A stretch of DNA of 52,849 nucleotides from JTS-RE9 sp964649195 (GCA_964649195.1 CAZYPK010000015.1:1-52849); one strand, 5' to 3'. Positions 38,340 to 46,623 are shown, numbered from the stretch's first letter. Notes: generated by a model from the sequence alone, not told the origin. Numbers and translations are program-made.

Positions 38340-38589
38340 GTTGCAGACCTCACAACCCAAAAGTCACTCTGCCGTCGTTCAGTTAACGATGGAGTGTGGA
38401 GATGCCACGATACGGCTCTCACAAGTCGGCCCCGATTTCGTGATTGCAAAAACCCCGATCCAACTGGCCCCGTGTGAAGCGACAATTATAGTGATTGTTG
38501 ACGGCAATATCAGGCGAACCCGCGTTCGCCTGCCCGGCGGCATGTCGCCTTCCATCGAAGAAACCCCGATCCAAATCATCCAACCGTGA
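38338..38589 (+). CDS. 83-residue partner protein (copy 2)
   Basis: An intact second copy: MLQTSQPKSHSAVVQLTMEC, then FVIAKTPIQLAPCEATIIVI, then TRVRLPGGMSPSIEETPIQI. It has the same length and pattern as copy 1, with substitutions spread through the first two thirds, while the last 70 or so bases are nearly identical in DNA to copy 1. Unlike its kinase neighbour it has stayed full length. GAGG at about 38326-38329 precedes the ATG. Retention of this protein after loss of its partner suggests it has a use of its own (possibly acting on copy 1's partner), but function is unknown. Confidence 0.7.
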   Translation: MLQTSQPKSHSAVVQLTMECGDATIRLSQVGPDFVIAKTPIQLAPCEATIIVIVDGNIRRTRVRLPGGMSPSIEETPIQIIQP

Positions 38590-38616
38590 TTGGATCACTC
38601 GCCCAACCACATTGCT

Positions 38617-39282
38617 TCACCCCTTCACCATCTCCGCCTCGGGCAGTTCCATCCCCAGAAAATTCGCCAGCAGGATCGGGCCTTCGAGCGTCAGGAAACT
38701 TTCCGGGTGAAACTGCACGCCTTCCAGCGGCGCATCGCGGCCCGTTCCGAAGATGCCCGGCCTGGCGCGCACGCCCATGATCTCATCCTCATCGGTCCAG
38801 GCGCTGATCTCGAACCGCGCATCATCAAACGTGTGCCTGAGAATCACCAGGCTGTGATACCGCGTGGCGATGAACGGATGGCTCATGCCCCGGAAGATCG
38901 TCCTGCCATCGTGGTGAATCGGCGAGGTCTTGCCATGCATCAGGCGATGGTTGCGATCGACCGTCATGCCGAAGACGTGACCGATGCACTGATGCCCCAG
39001 GCAGACGCCAAACAGCGGCACGCGGCCGGCGAACTCCCTGATGATCTCGTTGGAGATGCCGCCTTCGCGCGGGGTGCAGGGGCCGGGCGAGATGATGATG
39101 TGGTCCGGGTTCATCTTCACCGCGTCGGCGACGGTGAGCTTGTCATTGCGCACCACGCGCAGGTCCATCGCATCCAGGGCGTCGGCCTGCGGATCGCAGA
39201 CGCCGGCGCTGACCGCCAGTTCGCCGATGCGCTGGACGAGGTTGTAGGTGAAGCTGTCGTAGTTCTCGATCAGAAGAATCAT
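38617..39282 (-). CDS. trpG: Glutamine amidotransferase, anthranilate/aminodeoxychorismate synthase component II
   Basis: A 221-residue class I amidotransferase that supplies ammonia for anthranilate (tryptophan) or aminodeoxychorismate (folate) synthesis. Nucleophile Cys94 in FGVCLGHQCIG, His192 and Glu194 in QFHPES. The N-terminus MILLIENYDSFTYNLVQ and ISPGPCTPREGGIS are diagnostic of TrpG/PabA. It is slightly longer than the usual 190, with an extra segment near EISAWTDEDEIMGVRARP. TrpG and PabA cannot be separated reliably, and no trpE/pabB is adjacent; one protein may serve both. The start at 39282 is chosen by homology; the longer frame is encoded by a family 3 repeat. Its last codons are duplicated as the fragment at 37925-37962. 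Confidence 0.87.
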   Translation of the reverse strand: MILLIENYDSFTYNLVQRIGELAVSAGVCDPQADALDAMDLRVVRNDKLTVADAVKMNPDHIIISPGPCTPREGGISNEIIREFAGRVPLFGVCLGHQCIGHVFGMTVDRNHRLMHGKTSPIHHDGRTIFRGMSHPFIATRYHSLVILRHTFDDARFEISAWTDEDEIMGVRARPGIFGTGRDAPLEGVQFHPESFLTLEGPILLANFLGMELPEAEMVKG

Positions 39283-39339
39283 GCCGCCATCGTAGCAAAC
39301 GGCGAACATCGGGCCGTTCGCCCCGGGAACGGAGGGTGA

Positions 39340-39515
39340 TGGCTGGGGCTTTGCGTCGGGTGATGGCTGGGGCTCTGTTCCGGGTGGCTGGGGCTGAGTC
39401 CGCGAAGCCCCGGCCAGGCGACCATCGACTTCCAGTTGCGCCACCTTGCTTCGGTCGCCTGGGCCGGGGCTTCGCGGACTCAGCCCCAGCCACCCGCCGT
39501 TCGCCAAGGCGAACG
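39340..39515. repeat. Family 3 inverted repeat with tandem GATGGCTGGGGCT prefix
   Basis: Three tandem units GGGTGATGGCTGGGGCT, GGGTGATGGCTGGGGCT and GGGTGGCTGGGGCTGAG (about 39340-39398) lead into GTCCGCGAAGCCCCGGCC. After about 40 bases this is repeated inverted (GGCCGGGGCTTCGCGGACTC, then AGCCCCAGCCACCC, about 39463-39499). It lies in the gap between trpG and the exopolysaccharide operon promoter. Confidence 0.85.
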
Positions 39516-39552
39516 GCTAAATGCGCCGGCCCTGGTCCGGGCACGATCGCGT

Positions 39553-39580
39553 TTGCACAATGTTTTCATGTTGATAGAAT
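39553..39580 (+). promoter_or_regulatory. Candidate sigma-70-type promoter of the exopolysaccharide operon
   Basis: TTGCAC (39553-39558), 16-base spacer, TAGAAT (39575-39580), in a locally AT-rich stretch about 75 bases before the first gene of the operon. Both hexamers match the consensus in four or more positions. No experimental support; planctomycete promoters are poorly defined. Confidence 0.45.
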
Positions 39581-39655
39581 CCCACCAAACCGGATGCGCC
39601 ATTGCCATGAATGCCATCCGGGCACATCGGCAGGACATCCAGGGGTTTCTTACTA

Positions 39656-40357
39656 ATGAATATTGAAAATCATCCGGAAAATGGGGCTGTTGGTCTTGTT
39701 GCAGACTCCATCGGGCTGTCCGAGGGCGGGTCTCGCCGCATGGTGGTCACCAAGCGGGTGGTGGACCTGATGGTGGGCGTGCCGCTGTTGATTCTGTTCG
39801 CTCCGCTGATTGCGGTGCTGGCCCTGATGGTGTGGCTGGTCAGCGGCGGGCCGGTGTTCTTCAAGCAGGAGCGGATCGGGTATGGCGGTCGGTCGCTGTT
39901 CATGTGGAAGCTGCGGACCATGTGCCTCGATGCCGATCAGAAGCTGGCGGAATTGCTGGCGAAAAGCCCCGAAGCCAAGGCGGAGTGGAAGGCTCACTGC
40001 AAACTGCGTCACGATCCGAGGGTGCTCCCCTTTCTGGGCAACTTCCTTCGGCGAACCCGTCTCGATGAGTTGCCCCAGCTTTGGAACGTGGTCAAGGGCG
40101 ACATGTCGCTGGTGGGCCCGCGTCCCCTGCCGACGTATCACCTCAAGGAATTCTCCACCTCCTTTTGCGTGCTGCGGCACAGCGTGATGCCCGGCCTGAC
40201 GGGGCTGTGGCAGGTCCGCATTCGGGTCTGCGACGGCAACTTTCACGACATGGAGGAAATGGATACACTTTACATCCAGAAGTGGACCCTCTGGATGGAC
40301 TTCTGCCTGCTCGTGCAAACGATCCCCGCCGTGATTTTCAAGGGGAAGGGCAACTGA
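39656..40357 (+). CDS. Exopolysaccharide-initiating sugar-phosphate transferase (WcaJ/WbaP type)
   Basis: A 233-residue monotopic phosphoglycosyltransferase. It transfers a sugar-1-phosphate from a nucleotide sugar to undecaprenyl phosphate, the first step of repeat-unit synthesis. A hydrophobic segment (VGVPLLILFAPLIAVLALMV) is followed by FFKQERIGYGGRSLFMWKLR, TMCLDADQKL, LRRTRLDELPQLWNVVKGDM, SLVGPRPLP and MPGLTGLWQVRIR. These include the catalytic Asp-Glu pair region (TRLDELPQ) of the bacterial sugar transferase family. It is the short form, lacking the multi-span N-terminal part of WcaJ. ATG 39656 is used (AGGGG upstream); ATG 39611 is possible. It begins the operon. Confidence 0.88.
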   Translation: MNIENHPENGAVGLVADSIGLSEGGSRRMVVTKRVVDLMVGVPLLILFAPLIAVLALMVWLVSGGPVFFKQERIGYGGRSLFMWKLRTMCLDADQKLAELLAKSPEAKAEWKAHCKLRHDPRVLPFLGNFLRRTRLDELPQLWNVVKGDMSLVGPRPLPTYHLKEFSTSFCVLRHSVMPGLTGLWQVRIRVCDGNFHDMEEMDTLYIQKWTLWMDFCLLVQTIPAVIFKGKGN

Positions 40358-40465
40358 GCATCCATCGAGTCTGATCCGGCATTGCAGATGGGCGATCAGG
40401 AGAGGGGCTGCAATATCAATCTCCCGTCCGATCGGGAGCGTATCGCCATCGACTGGCCGAATTGA

Positions 40466-41602
40466 ATGATGAGCCAATCCATAACACGAAAAAGGATTTC
40501 GGGTGTGACCGGCGTTGCCGTAGTCCTGGCGCTGACGCAGCTTGTCGGCTGCGCGGTGTGGACCGGCTCGGCGTTCATGAGCAGCGACGAGATCGCGGAA
40601 AACCGGACCATCACGGGCCAGCCGCCCGCCCCGTCGCAGCCCGTCGGCGGCGGCTCCCCTTCCAGCCACGCGGCGGTGACGCAGTTCATTCCGGTGACGA
40701 TCCCGACCGAGAAGTACGAACCATCGACCGATTACAAGGTCGGCCCGCACGATGTGCTGTTCATCAGCGTCAACGGGCAGTCCGAACTGAGCAGCACGCC
40801 GGCGGCGACGGGCATGCGGGCCATCGGTTCGCGGGTGGATGGGCGAGGCCATGTCCAGCTTCCGCTGATCGGCCAGTTCAAGGTGGGCGGCCTGTCCACG
40901 GGGCAGATTCAGACCGCCCTGACCAAGCATTACGAACAGCACCTGCGCACGCCCTGGGTCGTCGTGGAGATTCTGGAATATCGCAGCCAGCCGATCTACC
41001 TGATCGGCGAGTTTCGCCAGCCGACGACCTATTACATGGATCGCCCGATGCGGCTGGCGCAGGCCATTTCGCTGGCGGGCGGGATCACCAATGTCGCCGA
41101 CATGCGCAGCGCCCGGCTGCTGCGCGACGGGCGCGTCGTGGCGGTGGACATCTACCGGCTTCTCTATGAAGGCGACATGTCCCAGAACGGTTGGATCCGC
41201 CCCAGCGACACGCTGTTCGTCCCCAGCAACATCGATCAGCGGGTGTTCGTGCTCGGCGATGTCGCGCGGCCCGGACCCGTGCCGATCATTCATGGCGACA
41301 TCAACCTGACGGAAGCCTTCGCCCGCGTGGGAGACATCAATCGGATCGGCACGGAACGGAAATATGTCCGTGTGATCCGGTCGCTCTCGCCGACGCGCGG
41401 CGAGCTGATGGTGATCGATTACGACAAGATCATCCGCGGCGAAGCGATGGACTTCCCGTTGCAATCCGGGGACATCGTGTATGTGCCTCGCACGGGTCTG
41501 GGCAAGTGGAACGACACGCTCAGGGAGATTCTTCCGACGCTGCAAACGATCTCCACGGTGATTCAGCCCTTCGTGCTGCTTTCAAACACCAACAACGATT
41601 GA
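40466..41602 (+). CDS. Wza-like polysaccharide export lipoprotein
   Basis: A 378-residue outer-membrane polysaccharide export protein. The lipoprotein signal ends LTQLVGC (Cys at about 29). The Poly_export domain starts at YKVGPHDVLFISVNGQSELS and is followed by SLBB-type segments: IYLIGEFRQPTTYYMDRPMR with LAQAISLAGGITNVADMRSA, then VFVLGDVARPGPVPIIHGDI with LTEAFARVGDINRIGTERKY. Members form the periplasmic and outer-membrane conduit for capsule or exopolysaccharide. It lies 108 bp after the transferase gene. A small hairpin (CTCCCG, six-base loop, CGGGAG; 40421-40438) occurs in that gap without a T run. The Met at 40469 is an equally good start. Confidence 0.88.
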   Translation: MMSQSITRKRISGVTGVAVVLALTQLVGCAVWTGSAFMSSDEIAENRTITGQPPAPSQPVGGGSPSSHAAVTQFIPVTIPTEKYEPSTDYKVGPHDVLFISVNGQSELSSTPAATGMRAIGSRVDGRGHVQLPLIGQFKVGGLSTGQIQTALTKHYEQHLRTPWVVVEILEYRSQPIYLIGEFRQPTTYYMDRPMRLAQAISLAGGITNVADMRSARLLRDGRVVAVDIYRLLYEGDMSQNGWIRPSDTLFVPSNIDQRVFVLGDVARPGPVPIIHGDINLTEAFARVGDINRIGTERKYVRVIRSLSPTRGELMVIDYDKIIRGEAMDFPLQSGDIVYVPRTGLGKWNDTLREILPTLQTISTVIQPFVLLSNTNND

Positions 41603-41650
41603 CAGGCGGGTGATGGTTTGGCGAGTGTGATAAAGGATGCCCCATTGGGA

Positions 41651-43186
41651 ATGAGCCGGCATAAAACTTTCTGGTCCGCGCTGGCGGTGCTGCTGATCGG
41701 GACCCACGTCCTGGCCGAGCATGCGGTGCTCAGCGAAGGCGGGGTGAACGGGTTGTGGCATCTGTCGAAGGATGGCGCGGATGCGGTGTACGTGGGCGAG
41801 AAGCGTGCCGCCGACCCGGCGCTGGTTTTCCGCAAGGGTCCGCTCAAGGCGGGGGCGGCGCCTCTGCTGATTCAGAGCGACGCCCGGGTGGTGCGACTGA
41901 CCAGCGGCGAGCGGACGCTGGAGTTTACGGTGGATGCCGACCTGCTTCGCGCGGTGATCCTCGACGGGACCGAGGCGCAGCCGACGATTCGCGTGAATGA
42001 TGTGGAGCAGTTTCGCATACGCGGAGCCTGGATCGGGATTCTTTGGCGCGAGGCGTCGGACACGGTGACGATGACGTTCGTCGAGGCGAGTTACGCGAAC
42101 GTCCGCTTCCAGTCGCTCGGCGCCGGCGGGCAAAGGCCCGATGCCAGGACCGGCATGGAGCAGCCGGCCTCGCCGTTTTCACAGCCGGTCATTGAAGGCC
42201 CCGCCGAGCCGTCCGCTCCCGCGCCTGGCAGTCCCGTACCGGCGGCGACAGGCGCGGCCACGCCGACGGTGGTCCCGCTCACCATCAGGCATGGACAAAC
42301 CCCCGGCGACCACAGCGAGATCATCGAGCCGATCAGCGCCGCCCGGCTGTCCATCGACGCCGGCGTGGACATGGTCAGTTCCCTCTTCTATCGCGGCATC
42401 GCCCGGGAGAACGAATCGATCATTCTTCAGCCCTGGGCCGATGTGGACATGCGCATCTGGGGCGGTCCTGATTTCAAGGATCACATCTTCAACAGCTTCC
42501 ACATCCACTTCGGCTTCCGCAGCACGCACATCAGCGAACACGACACCCCCATCATGCTCGGACAGGATGAGGACTGGTTCGAGTTCGCATGGCGCGGCGG
42601 CATCAGCATTCATGCGTTGGACCGGTTCATCGCGGGATTCGAGTATGAGAACATCGAGTCGATTCGCACCTCGTTCCGCGATGTGCATCAGTTCAATCTG
42701 TTTGTGAAGTACGATGATTCGGATCCGTCGTTCAGTTGGAGCCTTCAGCCTTACGTGCTGTTTTCCTTCGAGTATGAAAAGCAGTCCGATGGCGGGTACC
42801 TGAGCGCGGCGGCGGCCGTGGACCCGCGGTTTGGCGAAGGCATTTACATGGAAGTGGGCATTCGTCCCGGCTTCGACCTGCTCCAGATCGGCACGACGAC
42901 GATCCGCATGGAGGTGCCTGTCGCCATCGGCCTGAGCCTGTCGGACTACTTCGAAGACCGCAACGCCGATGACAGCCTGTTCGGGTTCCTCGACATCGGC
43001 TGCGAACTGTCGATTCCGCTGGGCGTCATGGCCACGGACGACGGCAGGGGCTTTCGGTGGTCGCTGGAACTGGGCGTGCATTTCCTTTTTCTGAGCGACT
43101 CGCTTCAGGACCTGAGCAAAGGCGCCGGCGTCGGCGGCGACGAGGTGGAAATCATCGGACGCATCGGCATCAGGGTCAATTATTGA
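41651..43186 (+). CDS. Predicted beta-barrel outer membrane protein of the exopolysaccharide operon
   Basis: A 511-residue protein with signal peptide MSRHKTFWSALAVLLIGTHV (ending LAEHA). The first 170 residues are a beta-rich domain (GGVNGLWHLSKDGADAVYVG; FTVDADLLRAVILDGTEAQP), then a Pro/Ala-rich linker (about 175-215), then alternating strands rich in aromatic residues up to a terminal IGRIGIRVNY. This looks like an outer-membrane barrel (SSLFYRGIARENESIILQPW; FHIHFGFRSTHISEHDTPIM; FSWSLQPYVLFSFEYEKQSD). I do not recognise a named family. Between wza-like and wzc-like genes it may be a secretin-like or AlgE-like exit pore or surface anchor. The ATG at 41651 is chosen for the signal peptide; an upstream TTG extends the frame by 11 codons. 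Confidence 0.7.
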   Translation: MSRHKTFWSALAVLLIGTHVLAEHAVLSEGGVNGLWHLSKDGADAVYVGEKRAADPALVFRKGPLKAGAAPLLIQSDARVVRLTSGERTLEFTVDADLLRAVILDGTEAQPTIRVNDVEQFRIRGAWIGILWREASDTVTMTFVEASYANVRFQSLGAGGQRPDARTGMEQPASPFSQPVIEGPAEPSAPAPGSPVPAATGAATPTVVPLTIRHGQTPGDHSEIIEPISAARLSIDAGVDMVSSLFYRGIARENESIILQPWADVDMRIWGGPDFKDHIFNSFHIHFGFRSTHISEHDTPIMLGQDEDWFEFAWRGGISIHALDRFIAGFEYENIESIRTSFRDVHQFNLFVKYDDSDPSFSWSLQPYVLFSFEYEKQSDGGYLSAAAAVDPRFGEGIYMEVGIRPGFDLLQIGTTTIRMEVPVAIGLSLSDYFEDRNADDSLFGFLDIGCELSIPLGVMATDDGRGFRWSLELGVHFLFLSDSLQDLSKGAGVGGDEVEIIGRIGIRVNY

Positions 43187-43224
43187 TCGCGGTTCCGCAA
43201 CCTTGGAACCTGAGTTCCGAATCA

Positions 43225-43385
43225 GCCCCGCCCGGCCCCCGGAGCAGGGCGCGGGCCAAAGAGCCTCCAATGAACAAAAGGATCCAGGCTTACAAGGTGA
43301 ATTCAGACCGAAAATCGAGTTGTGATTCGTGAACGGGCCGTGTATCGATCACCCCTTGGCCCGCGCCCTTCCGGGCGGGGCTGAT
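43225..43385. repeat. GCCCCGCCC-ended element (family 2), simple copy
   Basis: The left end CAGCCCCGCCCGG, with an extra CCCCCGGAG, then CAGGGCGCGGGCCAA (43225-43260) faces TTGGCCCGCGCCC and TTCCGGGCGGGGCTGA at 43356-43384. Interior words GAAAATCGAGTT (43310-43321) and CGTGAACGGGCC match, inverted, the copy at 5453-5750. It separates the barrel gene from the wzc-like gene within the operon. Confidence 0.85.
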
Positions 43386-43408
43386 CCGAAACTCAGGTTT
43401 GGAAACTT

Positions 43409-45850
43409 ATGAACGTGTCGGCAACCACAAAATCCGAACCGGCCGATTCGTTGACCCTCAACGACGCCCTGCTCATGCTGCGGCGGCACTGGCTGACGCT
43501 TGCGCTGATCTGGCTGCTGGTGGTGGCGGCCGCCGCCGCGTATCTGGCCGTCAGCCGCCCCAGGTTTCAAAGCACCGGCGTGCTCTACGTGCAAAGCCCC
43601 GTCGCCGCCGGCGGCGCAGGGGCCGGCGCCACCGCAGGCGGGTTGGGGGCGCTCCTGGGCGGCGGCGCCGAGAACATCGAGTCGGCCAAGGAACTGCTCC
43701 AGAGCGTGGAGCTGGCCACCCGGGTCATCTCCGAAATGGGGTTGAACGCCTCGCTGGAAGGCAACGACGCCTATCTCACGGGACAGCCTCGCTTCATGCA
43801 CTGGTGGCCCGGCCGCGATGTGTCGCTCTATCAAAAGGGGCTGACCGTCCGCAACGTGGTTCGGCACGATGTCCTCAGCGGCGACCGGGATTACATCCTC
43901 AGCTTCAAGGATGCCGCGACGTTCTCCGTGAGCCGGCTCGATGGCACGGTGGTTGGCGAAGGCCGCACCGGCGAGCCGGTCCGCGTGGGCGACGACACGT
44001 TCACGCTGGTCAACGTCGGCGATCTGCCGGTGACGGCCAACGAACCGATCCAGCTCACGATCGTTTCGCCGCAGAAGCTGCACAAGAAGTTCTTCGCGTC
44101 GCTGTCGGTCGATGGCGGCGGGCGCATCCCGACGATGCGCAACGAGATGATTCAGGTGAAGTTCGCCGGCGACTCGCCGTTTGTCTCGCAGGAGGTGGTG
44201 CAACTGCTTTGCGACGGCGTCATCGAGATGAAGCGGAAGTGGGGCGAGGCCTCCAATCGCGCCACCCTCGATTTCGTCAAGAGCCAGTCGCGGCAACTGC
44301 AACAGGACCTGAACAACGCGACGGCGAAGCTGGCCGAGTTTCAGCAGGAGTCGGGCCTGGTGAGTTTGGACGCGCAGGTGCAGGTCGATATGACCAACCT
44401 GGCGACCGCCGAGGCCCGGCAAAGAATGAGCGAACTGCAACTGATCCGCATCCGGCAGATGCAGGCGCGGCTGCGCGAGACCGCTTCGCCGGACACTTCG
44501 GTGCTTGCCTATGCGGACGATCCCATCATCACGGCCTTGAGTGAAAAGCTGGCCGATCTCAATTTTGAAATCTCCAGGATGGAAAGCCGCTACCAGGGCA
44601 ACTATCCGCCTTTGGAGGAACGGCGCCTGGTGCGCGAGGATCTGCTGAAACAGTTGCGAGGCACGGTGGATGAATATGTGAAACGGGTTGAGGAGAAGCA
44701 GATCGAAGACGCGAAGGCGGTGAAGGATTACACGGAGCGTCTGCGCACGCTGCCCGCCTCGGCCAGGGTGCTGGCGGAGCAGTTGCGATCGTCGCGGCTG
44801 TACGAGCAGATGTATCTGTTTCTGCTTCAGGAGGAACAGAAGCTTCAGATGGCGCTGGCGAACACGACTTCGAGCATCCGGCTGGTGGATCCGCCGTTCG
44901 TCCCGCTGCGGGAGATTTCGCCGCAGCCGATGCTGATCGTGGCCGGCGGGGTGGCGGCGGGGTTGTGCCTGGGCTTTTTCGGGGTGCTGTTCCAGGTGGC
45001 GCGGACGACGTGGTTCAGCACGGTGGACGAGGTTCGCGGCGCCTTTGCGCAGCCGGTGTTCGCGGTGCTGCCGGCGCGCCGGCAGCGGGCCAAACGCGGC
45101 ACCCCGCAGATGCTGGAGCTGAATATGCAAAGCCCCTTCGCCGAGGCCGTCCGCCAGCTTCGCACCAACCTGCTTTACTCGGCGGCCGACCGGCCTCATC
45201 AACGGGTGATGCTCACCAGCGCCCAGCCCGGCGAGGGGAAGTCCACCATCGCCGCCAATCTCGCCCTGGCGCTGGTTCGCTCCGAGCATGTGCATCGCGT
45301 GCTGCTGATCGATGCGGACATGCACAAGCCCACGCTGCACGGCACGCTGGGGCTTTCCGCCTCGCCGGGGCTTTCCGACTACCTCAACGGCCGCGCCACC
45401 CTCGAAGAGGTGACGCAGACGCTGGTCATGGACGGCGGGCAGATGATCGATGTGATCTGCGCAGGCCCCGACACCCCCTCGTCCGTCGAACTGCTCGAAA
45501 CCAAGGCGATGAAGCGGCTGATCGACCATGCCGCCAAGGAATACACCGTGACGATTCTGGACGCCCCCCCCTACCCGCTGACCACCAGTCCGCTGGTCCT
45601 GGCGCGGATGGTGGACCGCGTGCTGAGCGTCTGCCTTCTGGGCAACACCAATCGCAGGCTCTACACCCGGCATGTCGAGGACCTTTTCAAAATCAACCGG
45701 CACCTGGGGCTGGTGATCAACTTCGCCGGCGGCGCAGGTGACAACTATTCCTACGGCGGCTACGGCAGCGTCGCCGGGCGCAACGGCCAGGCGATGGTCG
45801 CAGTGCCGCGACGCCTGGAGACCCAAAGCGTTCCACTGGACCGCATGTGA
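43409..45850 (+). CDS. Wzc-like polysaccharide co-polymerase with tyrosine kinase domain
   Basis: An 813-residue inner-membrane protein. The Wzz-type N-terminus has a membrane helix at about 32-52 (LALIWLLVVAAAAAYLAVSR). A long periplasmic coiled-coil region (about 280-480) follows, then a second membrane helix (about 505-530, MLIVAGGVAAGLCLGFFGVL). The cytoplasmic bacterial tyrosine kinase domain has Walker A AQPGEGKSTIAANLALAL (Lys near 611), Walker A' VLLIDADMHKPTLHG and Walker B VTILDAPPYPLTTS. The tail NYSYGGYGS has three Tyr but is a short cluster. The domain controls chain length and export through cycles of phosphorylation; the PHP protein encoded next is the expected phosphatase, with starts and stops overlapping. 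Confidence 0.9.
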   Translation: MNVSATTKSEPADSLTLNDALLMLRRHWLTLALIWLLVVAAAAAYLAVSRPRFQSTGVLYVQSPVAAGGAGAGATAGGLGALLGGGAENIESAKELLQSVELATRVISEMGLNASLEGNDAYLTGQPRFMHWWPGRDVSLYQKGLTVRNVVRHDVLSGDRDYILSFKDAATFSVSRLDGTVVGEGRTGEPVRVGDDTFTLVNVGDLPVTANEPIQLTIVSPQKLHKKFFASLSVDGGGRIPTMRNEMIQVKFAGDSPFVSQEVVQLLCDGVIEMKRKWGEASNRATLDFVKSQSRQLQQDLNNATAKLAEFQQESGLVSLDAQVQVDMTNLATAEARQRMSELQLIRIRQMQARLRETASPDTSVLAYADDPIITALSEKLADLNFEISRMESRYQGNYPPLEERRLVREDLLKQLRGTVDEYVKRVEEKQIEDAKAVKDYTERLRTLPASARVLAEQLRSSRLYEQMYLFLLQEEQKLQMALANTTSSIRLVDPPFVPLREISPQPMLIVAGGVAAGLCLGFFGVLFQVARTTWFSTVDEVRGAFAQPVFAVLPARRQRAKRGTPQMLELNMQSPFAEAVRQLRTNLLYSAADRPHQRVMLTSAQPGEGKSTIAANLALALVRSEHVHRVLLIDADMHKPTLHGTLGLSASPGLSDYLNGRATLEEVTQTLVMDGGQMIDVICAGPDTPSSVELLETKAMKRLIDHAAKEYTVTILDAPPYPLTTSPLVLARMVDRVLSVCLLGNTNRRLYTRHVEDLFKINRHLGLVINFAGGAGDNYSYGGYGSVAGRNGQAMVAVPRRLETQSVPLDRM

Positions 45851-46623
45851 TGGACCTGTTCAGTTTTTTCCGACCGCAGATCACTCCATCGCAGCTGCGC
45901 ATGGATGTCCATTGTCATCTGCTCCCCGGCGTTGACGATGGCGTGGCCACCTTCGAGGATGCGCTTCTCTGCATCCGGGGCCTCATGCAACTGGGCTACC
46001 GCGGCGCGGTGCTCACCCCCCACATTTACCCGGAGGTTTTCGAGAACGACGAGCGGGACCTGGCCCGGCAATTCGAGGCGTTCCGCGATCGCCTGGCCGG
46101 CGTGCTGCCCCGGTTCGCCGTCGAGCTGGCCGCCGAGTACGCCATCAGCGATCGCCTGTGGAAGCGGCTGCGCGGCGAGCCGGGACAACTGCTCACCTTC
46201 GGCGCCGACAGGCGGCTGCTGCTGGTCGAACTGCTGATGAGCAGCACGGCGGACCAGGCCCAGCGGTTCCTGCACGATTGCCGCCGGGCGGGCTTTCAAC
46301 CGGTGCTGGCCCATGTCGAGCGGTACCCGATCGTCGATCAGCCCGGCCACGAGGAGATGCTCGATGAATGGCGGTCGATGGGCGTCGTCCTGCAACTGAA
46401 CGCCGGCTCGGTGGCGGGCCAGTACGGCCCGCAGAAGCGGCAGGTGGCGCAGCGGCTGTGGCGGCAGGGACGGATCAACATGGTCGGCAGCGACCTGCAC
46501 AGCGCCGACAGGCTCGATGACCTGAACGCCGGCTGGCGCTGGCTTTCGCGCCACGGCAAATCCTTCAGGAAGGCGAATCACCATCACCTGGTGCATGGCC
46601 AGGCGGAAGGAGCGGATTCGTGA
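45850..46623 (+). CDS. PHP-family protein-tyrosine phosphatase (CpsB/YwqE-like)
   Basis: A 257-residue metal-dependent phosphatase of the PHP fold. DVHCHLLPGVDDG (His21, His23) provides the first metal ligands, with LTPHIYPEVF, ELAAEYAIS, LAHVERYP and MVGSDLHSADR as further ligands. This class dephosphorylates Wzc/CpsD-type kinases in capsule clusters. It is functionally equivalent to Wzb but unrelated in fold. The ATG at 45850 overlaps the last base of the kinase stop; a GTG one codon earlier is also possible. It ends overlapping the flippase start, consistent with translational coupling along the operon. Confidence 0.9.
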   Translation: MDLFSFFRPQITPSQLRMDVHCHLLPGVDDGVATFEDALLCIRGLMQLGYRGAVLTPHIYPEVFENDERDLARQFEAFRDRLAGVLPRFAVELAAEYAISDRLWKRLRGEPGQLLTFGADRRLLLVELLMSSTADQAQRFLHDCRRAGFQPVLAHVERYPIVDQPGHEEMLDEWRSMGVVLQLNAGSVAGQYGPQKRQVAQRLWRQGRINMVGSDLHSADRLDDLNAGWRWLSRHGKSFRKANHHHLVHGQAEGADS

